A stretch of 64,000 nt of DNA from the NCBI GenBank assembly GCA_041659285.1, contig JBAZYO010000006.1, forward strand, positions 124,001 to 188,000. The letters run 5' to 3'. The translations under genes and the position numbers were made by a program. The notes beneath the pieces are model-generated. The model worked only from the letters and a program-made list of their open reading frames with translations. It searched no databases and had not been told where the DNA came from. This document shows, one piece after another, positions 8,113 through 14,235 of the stretch; position 1 is the stretch's first letter, and every line of letters begins with the position of its first letter. Source of the DNA: Vicinamibacterales bacterium. Lineage in GTDB: Bacteria > Acidobacteriota > Vicinamibacteria > Vicinamibacterales > UBA2999.

Positions 8113-8838
8113 CTAATCCACCGCGCTCTCGGCAACGCGCCGACGCCCAAACACCCACGCCACGCCAATACCCACCACGTACAACACGAGCATCGGTCCG
8201 GCGACGACGAGCATGTTGCCGAAGTCGGTGGTCGGCGTGATGATGGCCGCCACCACGACGCACGCCAACACGGCATGCTTGAGATATCGCACCATCATGC
8301 GCGCCGTGATCAGGCCAATGCGGCTCAGGACGAAGACCACGGCGGGTATCTGGAACACGATGCCCAGCGCCACCATGATGCTGAAGAAAAGATCGAAGTA
8401 GTCAACCGCATCGATGATCGGCGTGAGCCGAGATTCGACAATCCAGTTCAGGAGAAATCCCAGCGCCGTCGGAAACGCCACGTAATATCCGAACACTCCG
8501 CCGGTGATAAAGAGCACGGACGCGGACAGCACGAATGGAATGGCATAGCGGCGCTCGTGCTTGTGGAGACCCGGCGAGATGAACAACCAGGCCTGCGTCA
8601 GGATCAGCGGTGACGAGAAGAAGATCGATGCCACCAGCGTGACCTTCATATAGAGACCGAAGATGTCCTGTGGCCGCGACACCGACAGGGTCACGGCGGG
8701 ATTGGAGCGAATCGGCGCGCTGGCGATGTCGTAGAGCTCCCGCGAGAACACCCAACAGATTGCGAACGTGGCCGCCACGCATACCACCGCCCACAGGATG
8801 CGCTTCCGTAGCTCCTCGAGATGCTCGATGAAGGTCAT
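8113..8838 (-). CDS. tatC: Sec-independent protein translocase TatC
   Basis: Core membrane subunit of the twin-arginine translocase, which recognises twin-arginine signal peptides and exports folded proteins. The N-terminal TatC signature TFIEHLEELRKRILWA is followed by six hydrophobic segments, with FGLYMKVTLVASIFFSSPLI and TPTTDFGNM conserved. I start at ATG 8838 (241 residues). The frame stays open up to ATG 8934, but that 32-residue extension runs through a degenerate repeat copy and is unlike the usual N-terminus. tatA and tatB are not adjacent. The gene alone fills the segment between two inverted repeats. Confidence 0.93.
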   Translation of the reverse strand: MTFIEHLEELRKRILWAVVCVAATFAICWVFSRELYDIASAPIRSNPAVTLSVSRPQDIFGLYMKVTLVASIFFSSPLILTQAWLFISPGLHKHERRYAIPFVLSASVLFITGGVFGYYVAFPTALGFLLNWIVESRLTPIIDAVDYFDLFFSIMVALGIVFQIPAVVFVLSRIGLITARMMVRYLKHAVLACVVVAAIITPTTDFGNMLVVAGPMLVLYVVGIGVAWVFGRRRVAESAVD

Positions 8839-8911
8839 CTCCTGGCCAATCGCCGCCACCGCCACAACCAAGTGCGCGAGGGCGCGCCGCCACGATCCCT
8901 GTAAGGCTTGA

Positions 8912-8941
8912 GTAGTTTGTGTCATCGGCGTCATCTGCGGC
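8912..8941 (+). repeat. Degenerate copy of the element terminus
   Basis: GTTTGTGTCATCGGCGTCAT then CTGCGGC resembles the 8967-8999 repeat with several changes. It sits just inside it, giving a tandem pair on this side of tatC. Confidence 0.55.
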
Positions 8942-8966
8942 CCTGCCCTGTTTTGATTTGATTTGA

Positions 8967-8999
8967 TCTGTGTCTAATCGGCGTCCAATCTGCGGCTGT
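8967..8999 (+). repeat. Right inverted repeat flanking tatC
   Basis: 33 bases ending AATCTGCGGCTGT. Near-perfect inverted partner of 8077-8109 and the same motif as the right end of the element at 1837-2099. Confidence 0.8.
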
Positions 9000-9013
9000 A
9001 TTGGATCAGCGGC

Positions 9014-9799
9014 TCACTTGACCGGGCGCTGACTGCCCTTCTCCCGCGCGGCGTTCCAGCTTTCGACGACCCGGCGCAGTTCCTTGAACGGGTTCGGGCT
9101 GTCATCCACCTGGAACCGCAGCACGGTGTCGTTGTTCAGCCACACGCCGCCGCCCTTCTTGACGATCACCATCGACGCAGCCTGCATGCCCCGCGTGTCG
9201 CCGCCCGCCGCCTGACCGGCATCGAGCGCCGCCATCAGGCGCATCGACAGGTGCCCCTTCGCGTCCTCGAACGCCTTGACCATGCCCTCCACCACCGCCG
9301 GACCGGCGAGGATGTTGCCCTGCGCGGTGCAGAACTTGCCCTGCTTGCCACCCGCCCAGGTCGTGGCCTTGGGGCCCGTAAACGTCGCGGTGTTGCCTTG
9401 CAGATCGATCACGGCAAACTGCCGGCCCTGCTTGGTCCAACGTTCGGGCTGCGGATCGGGGTCGCTGTCCCAGATCGCCTTGATGATCGCGTCGGGCTTC
9501 ATCCCGGCCTTGAGCAGCGCAATGCCCTTCGGCCCGTAGCTGACATCGACAATTGCCTGCGTGGCGACGACGCCCGCGTCGGCATCGGCGGTCAGCACAC
9601 CGGTCAGCGTGAACACGCGCGACTGCACGGCCCCGCCCACTTCGCCGGTTTCAGGGTCGAACCCAAGAATGGAGAACGTCGCCACGGTCGGCGGCAGTTG
9701 CTGGTCCACGCCCTGCGCCTTTACGCCGCGCGGAAGCGCGGCGCCCACGGCCGCGCAGGTGCCGGCAGCCGCCAGAATCATCAAGAGTCGCTTCATCAC
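9014..9799 (-). CDS. Secreted DUF1028 family protein
   Basis: A DUF1028 protein, related in fold to Ntn hydrolases, function unknown. An N-terminal signal peptide (MMKRLLMILAAAGTCAAVGA) precedes the domain, which begins at TVATFSILGFDPETGEVGGAV. Family-typical features include VATQAIVDVSYGPKGIALL, the GNILAG segment and ALDAGQAAGGDTRGMQAAS. The domain normally begins directly with a processed Thr or Ser; here a cleaved leader comes first, implying periplasmic location. The GTG/ATG start overlaps the rsmE stop, so the two are co-translated. Confidence 0.88.
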   Translation of the reverse strand: MMKRLLMILAAAGTCAAVGAALPRGVKAQGVDQQLPPTVATFSILGFDPETGEVGGAVQSRVFTLTGVLTADADAGVVATQAIVDVSYGPKGIALLKAGMKPDAIIKAIWDSDPDPQPERWTKQGRQFAVIDLQGNTATFTGPKATTWAGGKQGKFCTAQGNILAGPAVVEGMVKAFEDAKGHLSMRLMAALDAGQAAGGDTRGMQAASMVIVKKGGGVWLNNDTVLRFQVDDSPNPFKELRRVVESWNAAREKGSQRPVK

Positions 9800-10533
9800 A
9801 GTTCACTCCAAGTCGTTAACAGCGCGGTCAAGGCAACAATCGGGGCGGCATCCGCGCGCAGCGTTCGTCCACCGAGTGACAGCGGCACGGCGCCGGCGGC
9901 CAGCGCGGCGCCCAATTCATCCGCGGTCCAGCCGCCTTCTGGCCCCACTATCACATGGGCCGCGGCGGGTTTGGCGACCGCTTGCACGCTGCGCGCGCCG
10001 CCTGGCATCACGGATGGCTCGACGCAAATCAGCCGCACGCCGCTCACGGGTTCGGCCAGGTACGCCGCGAATCCGCCCGCCGGCCCCACCACCGGCACCA
10101 CCGCCCGTCCGCACTGCTTCGCCGACGACACGGCGATGCGCTGCCATCGCGCCACGCGATGGCTCTTCTCCACGGCCGCCAGGCTGATCTCGGATCGCTC
10201 GCTGACCACCGGCAGGATGCCGGTCACGCCCAGCATCACCGCATCGCGAACCACGTCGTCCATTTTGTCGGCCTTCAGCACGCTGATGACCAGCACGACC
10301 GGCACGGTGAGCTCAGGGGCCGGCGCGAGCGGCTCGACCGCGCGCACCGAGGCCGAGCGCTTCCCCGCCTCGACGACTTCGGCCCGCCACAATCCGCCAC
10401 GTCCGTCGAAGACATCGACCTCGGCGCCCACCCCCAGTCTCAGCACGCGCGCGAGGTGCTCGGCCTCGTCGTCCGGCAGCGGTACGCGCGCTGACGCGGC
10501 ATCGAAGTCGGGTACGTGGAAGCGGGGGCGCAC
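9796..10533 (-). CDS. rsmE: 16S rRNA (uracil-1498-N3) methyltransferase RsmE
   Basis: SPOUT-family enzyme that methylates U1498 of 16S rRNA. The 245-residue protein has an N-terminal PUA-like domain (RPRFHVP, HLARVLRLGVG) and the SPOUT knot with HVIVGPEGGWTADE and SLGGRTLRADAAPI. I start at GTG 10533, six bases after a TATACT hexamer; an upstream in-frame ATG would overlap the divergent kinase gene. Its stop overlaps the start of the DUF1028 gene. Confidence 0.94.
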   Translation of the reverse strand: MRPRFHVPDFDAASARVPLPDDEAEHLARVLRLGVGAEVDVFDGRGGLWRAEVVEAGKRSASVRAVEPLAPAPELTVPVVLVISVLKADKMDDVVRDAVMLGVTGILPVVSERSEISLAAVEKSHRVARWQRIAVSSAKQCGRAVVPVVGPAGGFAAYLAEPVSGVRLICVEPSVMPGGARSVQAVAKPAAAHVIVGPEGGWTADELGAALAAGAVPLSLGGRTLRADAAPIVALTALLTTWSEL

Positions 10534-10538
10534 GCGGA

Positions 10539-10548
10539 GAGTATACTC
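10539..10548. promoter_or_regulatory. Palindromic bidirectional -10 element
   Basis: GAGTATACTC is a perfect palindrome carrying TATACT on both strands. Minus-strand TATACT (10545-10540) ends 6 bases before the rsmE GTG. Plus-strand TATACT (10542-10547) ends 11 bases before the kinase ATG. Confidence 0.6.
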
Positions 10549-10558
10549 ATCCGCACAG

Positions 10559-11548
10559 ATGTTCTTCCGGGGACAAACCGTCGGAAAATACCGCATCCTC
10601 TCCCCTCTCGGCAGCGGTGGCTTTGGCAGCGTCTACCTCGCGGAAGACACCTGGATCGACAAGAAGGTCGCGATCAAGGTTCCGCACCGGCAGAACCTCG
10701 ACTTCGGCGAACTGCTCCGCGAGCCCCGGCTGCTCGCCACCCTCAGCCATCCGAACATCGTCACGGTGCTCACCGCGGAAAAGCAAGACGACGTGTTTTT
10801 CATCGTGATGGAGTACGTGCCCGGCGACACGCTGGAAGCCGTGATCGATCGCGACGGCACGCTCGACCTGGCGCGGGCGCTCGACTACACCTGCCAGATC
10901 TGCAACGCGATGGACCACGCGCACAAGCACGGCGTCATCCATCGCGACCTGCGCCCGGGCAACGTGATGGTGACCGACCAGGGCCTGATCAAGGTGGCCG
11001 ACTTCGGCACCTCACGCTTCCTGGAGATTGCCGCGCACGGCACCACGGTGATCGGCAGCCCGCCGTACATGGCGCCCGAGCAGTTCCAGGGCAAGGCGGT
11101 GTTCGCGTCCGACATCTACTCGCTGGGCGTGACGATGTACCAGATGTTCACCGGCGTGCTGCCCTACGACACGCCGATGCCGGCCGACCTCGACCGGCTG
11201 ATGCGCGGCGAACTGGCGTCGCCGCCCAAGCTGAAGAACCCCAAGCTGCCGAAGGCGATCAGCGACATCGTGATGAAGGCGATCGCCGCCGACATCCCGT
11301 CGCGCTACCAGCGCGCCTCCGACCTGCTCGATGCCGTGCTGGCCGCCCGCACGCCGTCGCCGGCCTCCCGGCGCCCCTGGCGTGCCGCCCCGGGCGGCAC
11401 CGGCGCGATGGCGGCGTCGGAGGAACAACAGGACATCCAGGCGCGGCTCAAGGCGCGCGAAACCGTGCAGGCGCGCTTCTGCTGGAAGTGCGGCAAGGCC
11501 CTGGCCGCCCGCGCCGACGCCTGTCCCTTCTGTTCCGAGCGCCAGTAA
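10559..11548 (+). CDS. Ser/Thr protein kinase with C-terminal zinc ribbon
   Basis: Hanks-type kinase of 329 residues. Gly loop GSGGFGSVYLAED, catalytic Lys in KVAIKVPH, helix-C Glu in LLREPRLLATLSHPNIV, catalytic loop HRDLRPGNVMV, DFG in VADFGTSRFLE, and APE in YMAPEQF. The catalytic loop has Arg where Ser/Thr kinases usually carry Lys (HRDLKPxN). No membrane segment is seen, so it is probably cytosolic. After an Ala/Pro-rich linker, a zinc ribbon (CWKCGKAL, then CPFC) ends the protein. Divergent from rsmE, sharing a palindromic -10. Substrate unknown. Confidence 0.9.
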   Translation: MFFRGQTVGKYRILSPLGSGGFGSVYLAEDTWIDKKVAIKVPHRQNLDFGELLREPRLLATLSHPNIVTVLTAEKQDDVFFIVMEYVPGDTLEAVIDRDGTLDLARALDYTCQICNAMDHAHKHGVIHRDLRPGNVMVTDQGLIKVADFGTSRFLEIAAHGTTVIGSPPYMAPEQFQGKAVFASDIYSLGVTMYQMFTGVLPYDTPMPADLDRLMRGELASPPKLKNPKLPKAISDIVMKAIAADIPSRYQRASDLLDAVLAARTPSPASRRPWRAAPGGTGAMAASEEQQDIQARLKARETVQARFCWKCGKALAARADACPFCSERQ

Positions 11549-11550
11549 GG

Positions 11551-11556
11551 GATAAT
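11551..11556 (+). promoter_or_regulatory. Putative -10 element (GATAAT) of ilvE
   Basis: GATAAT ends exactly 6 bases before the ATG at 11563, predicting a leaderless transcript. Confidence 0.5.
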
Positions 11557-11562
11557 TCCCGC

Positions 11563-12504
11563 ATGGCATTTGCGGGAACGGGCAAGATCTGGATGAACGG
11601 GTCGCTGGTGGACTGGAAAGACGCGACGATCCACGTCGCCAGCCACGCGATTCATTACGGCACCGGCGTCTTCGAAGGGCTGCGCGCCTACGACTCCAGG
11701 ACGGGCACCAACGTGTTCCGCCTCGAGCCGCACATGCGCCGGCTGATCGACTCGTGCCGGGTCTATCGCATGGAGCCGCGCTGGTCGCAGGCCGAACTGT
11801 CGCAGGCGGTGCTCGACACGGTGCGTGTCAACGGCTTCAAGAGCTGCTACATCCGGCCGCTGGTCTATCGCGGCTACGAACAACTCGGCCTCGATCCCCG
11901 GCCCTGCCCGGTCGACGCCTCGATCATCGTCTGGGAATGGAACCAGATGCTCGGCGCCGGCGCGCTCGAGGACGGCATCGACGCCGGTGTCAGCTCGTGG
12001 ACCCGGCTGGCCCCCAACACGCTGCCGGCCATGGCCAAGGGCTCGGCCAACTACGCCAATTCCGGCCTGATCAAGATGCAGGCGTCGATTGACGGTTACG
12101 CCGAGGGCATTGCGCTCGACGAGAGCGGCCTGCTGAGCGAAGGCAGCGGACAGAACCTGTTCCTGGTCCGCGACAACGTGATCTACACGCCCTCACTGGG
12201 ATCGTCGGTGCTGCAGGGCATTACCCGCGAAAGCGTCATCACCCTCGCGACGGACCTCGGCTACGAAGTCCGGGAAACGTCCCTCCCGCGCGAGTTCCTG
12301 TACCTGGCGGACGAAGCGTTCTTCTGCGGCACGGCTGTCGAGATCACCCCCATTCGATCGATCGACAAGATCACCGTTGGCAACGGCAAACGCGGCCCGA
12401 TCACGGAGGCGCTGCAGCAGCGCTTCTTCGGCATTCTTCGAGGGGACCTGCCGGACACGCACGGTTGGCTCACCCCGGTGAACGCCGCCGTGGGCGTCCG
12501 CTGA
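11563..12504 (+). CDS. ilvE: Branched-chain amino acid aminotransferase
   Basis: PLP-dependent fold-type IV transaminase for the last step of Val, Leu and Ile synthesis. 313 residues. HAIHYGTGVFEGLRAY near the N-terminus, YIRPLVYRGY, the active-site Lys in MAKGSANYANSGLIK, and EGSGQNLFLV with FFCGTAVEITPI are typical of IlvE. I start at the ATG immediately after GATAAT, so the mRNA may lack a leader. pilT follows 15 bases later, with its own strong ribosome binding site. Confidence 0.94.
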   Translation: MAFAGTGKIWMNGSLVDWKDATIHVASHAIHYGTGVFEGLRAYDSRTGTNVFRLEPHMRRLIDSCRVYRMEPRWSQAELSQAVLDTVRVNGFKSCYIRPLVYRGYEQLGLDPRPCPVDASIIVWEWNQMLGAGALEDGIDAGVSSWTRLAPNTLPAMAKGSANYANSGLIKMQASIDGYAEGIALDESGLLSEGSGQNLFLVRDNVIYTPSLGSSVLQGITRESVITLATDLGYEVRETSLPREFLYLADEAFFCGTAVEITPIRSIDKITVGNGKRGPITEALQQRFFGILRGDLPDTHGWLTPVNAAVGVR

Positions 12505-12519
12505 CAGGAGGGAGACTCG

Positions 12520-13716
12520 ATGCACGTCAATGACCTGCTGAAGCTGGCCGTCGAAAAGGGCGCGTCCGACTTGCACCTGAAGGTCGGCAGCTATCCGATG
12601 GCCCGCATTCACGGCCACCTGGCCCCGGTGTCGGACGAAAAGCAACTCGACCACGAAGACCTGGTCGAGATGGCCGCCTCGATCATGTCCACCGCGCAGC
12701 GCCAGAAGTTCAAGGACTCGCAGGAAGTGGACCTGGCCTACAGCGTCCCCGGCCTCGGTCGCTTCCGCTGCAACGTGTTCCAGCAGCGCGGCACCATCGG
12801 CTGCGTGCTCCGCGTCATTCCGGTCAACGTCAAGAGCCTCGACCAACTCGGCCTGCCGCCGGTACTGAAGAAGATTTCCGAACAAGAACGCGGCCTCGTG
12901 CTGGTCACCGGCACCACCGGCAGCGGTAAGAGCACCACGCTGGCGGGGATGATCGACCACATCAACAAGACCCGCACCTCGCACGTGATCACGATCGAGG
13001 ACCCGATCGAGTACCTGCACCGCGACAACCAGTGCATCATCAACCAGCGCGAGATCGGCGTCGATACGCGGTCGTTCGCCCACGCCCTGCGCAGCGCGCT
13101 GCGCCAGGACCCCGACGTCATCCTGGTCGGCGAAATGCGCGACATGGAAACCATCGAGACCGCGATGCACGCGGCCGAGACCGGCCACCTGGTGTTCTCC
13201 ACGCTGCATACCCTCGACGCCACGGAAACCATCAACCGCATCATCTCGGTGTTTCCGCCGCACCAGCAGAAGCAGATCCGCCTGCAGCTGGCATCGGTGC
13301 TGAGGGCCTCAATCGCCCAGCGCCTGATCCCGCGCAAGGACGGCACCGGCCGCGCCCCGGCCGTGGAAGTGCTGGTGGCCACGCCCTTCATCAAGGACTG
13401 CATTGTCGACAAGGACAAGACGCACCTGATCGCCGGCGCCATTGCCCAGGGCACCTCGCAGTACGGGATGCAGACGTTCGACCAGTCGATCTTCAGCCTG
13501 TTCCAGGAAGACCTGATCAGCTACGAGGAGGCGCTGCGGTGGGCGTCGAACGTGGACGAGTTCAAGCTCCGGGTGCAGGGCATCTCGACCACGTCGGACA
13601 TGTCGCGGGACCAGATGGCCGGCACCATCTTCGGCGCGCCGGCGCCGGCCAAGCCGGCGGCACCGGCCGCCAAGCCCGCGGCCAAGGCGCCGGAGATTAC
13701 GCGGTTTGGCAAGTGA
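12520..13716 (+). CDS. pilT: Type IV pilus retraction ATPase PilT
   Basis: Hexameric secretion-family ATPase that depolymerises pilin and powers twitching motility. 398 residues. ASDLHLK in the N-terminal PAS-like domain, Walker A GTTGSGKSTT, Asp box TIEDPIEYLH, Walker B with DPDVILVGEMRDMETI, the His box TGHLVFSTLHT, and the C-terminal AIRP-like helix QRLIPRKDG. An Ala/Pro/Lys-rich tail of about 25 residues is extra to the core. A good AGGAGGGA ribosome binding site precedes the ATG. No other pilus genes are nearby. Confidence 0.96.
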   Translation: MHVNDLLKLAVEKGASDLHLKVGSYPMARIHGHLAPVSDEKQLDHEDLVEMAASIMSTAQRQKFKDSQEVDLAYSVPGLGRFRCNVFQQRGTIGCVLRVIPVNVKSLDQLGLPPVLKKISEQERGLVLVTGTTGSGKSTTLAGMIDHINKTRTSHVITIEDPIEYLHRDNQCIINQREIGVDTRSFAHALRSALRQDPDVILVGEMRDMETIETAMHAAETGHLVFSTLHTLDATETINRIISVFPPHQQKQIRLQLASVLRASIAQRLIPRKDGTGRAPAVEVLVATPFIKDCIVDKDKTHLIAGAIAQGTSQYGMQTFDQSIFSLFQEDLISYEEALRWASNVDEFKLRVQGISTTSDMSRDQMAGTIFGAPAPAKPAAPAAKPAAKAPEITRFGK

Positions 13717-13717
13717 G

Positions 13718-13769
13718 GTCCGCCTAAAGGCGGACGCCACATCGATGTAGCATCCGCCTTTAGGCGGAT
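13718..13769. repeat. Double palindrome between pilT and recX
   Basis: GTCCGCCTAAAGGCGGAC, then GCCACATCGATGTAGCAT, then TCCGCCTTTAGGCGGAT. Each end is a palindrome and the whole is an inverted pair, like a bacterial interspersed mosaic element. Its right edge supplies the first bases of the recX -10. Confidence 0.75.
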
Positions 13770-13772
13770 AAT
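13767..13772 (+). promoter_or_regulatory. Putative -10 element (GATAAT) of recX
   Basis: GATAAT straddles the right end of the palindromic repeat and ends 6 bases before the recX GTG. Confidence 0.5.
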
Positions 13773-13778
13773 CGAGAA

Positions 13779-14231
13779 GTGCCAGACGCCTACATCGTCG
13801 CGCTGACCATGCTGTCCCGGCGCGAGTTGTCGGAGGCACAGGTCCGCACGCGCCTCGCCCGCAAGGAGTTCGAAGACGACGCCATCGAGGCGGCCGTCGA
13901 GCGGCTCCGTCAAGACGGCACCATCAACGACCGGCGCGTGGCCCTGGCCGCCGCACGTATCGAAAGCACCATCCGCCACCGCGGCCGCTCCCGCGTCCTG
14001 CAGAAGCTGCGGACGCTCGGCATCGCCGGCGAGGTCGCGGAATCCGCCGTCAACGAAGTCTTCGAGGAGGTGGACGAGGGCGCTCTGCTCGACCGCGCCT
14101 TCGCCCGGCGCCTCCGCGGCCAGGACCCGAAAGACCTCGACCAGAACGCCCGCGCCCGCATCGTCCGCGGCCTGGCCGCGCAAGGGTTCCCGTTCGAAGC
14201 CATCATGAGGCGCTTGCGGAGCTTACAATAG
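13779..14231 (+). CDS. recX: Regulatory protein RecX
   Basis: Three-helix-repeat protein that caps RecA filaments. 150 residues, normal for the family. ALTMLSRRELSEAQVRTRL opens the first repeat, with LRQDGTINDRRVA and RGRSRVLQKLRTLGI following. GTG start at 13779 next to a GATAAT hexamer. recX-alaS is a common pairing; recA is not in the window. Its last codons contain the alaS -10. Confidence 0.9.
   Translation: MPDAYIVALTMLSRRELSEAQVRTRLARKEFEDDAIEAAVERLRQDGTINDRRVALAAARIESTIRHRGRSRVLQKLRTLGIAGEVAESAVNEVFEEVDEGALLDRAFARRLRGQDPKDLDQNARARIVRGLAAQGFPFEAIMRRLRSLQ
14224..14229 (+). promoter_or_regulatory. Putative -10 element (TACAAT) of alaS
   Basis: TACAAT within the recX 3' end stops 6 bases before the alaS ATG, predicting a leaderless alaS mRNA. 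Confidence 0.5.
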
Positions 14232-14235
14232 AGAG

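Noticed and set aside
9251..10558. Long plus-strand open frame opposite the DUF1028 gene and rsmE
   Set aside because: Antisense shadow of two genes with clear family motifs; only the part from 10559 (the kinase) has domain similarity.
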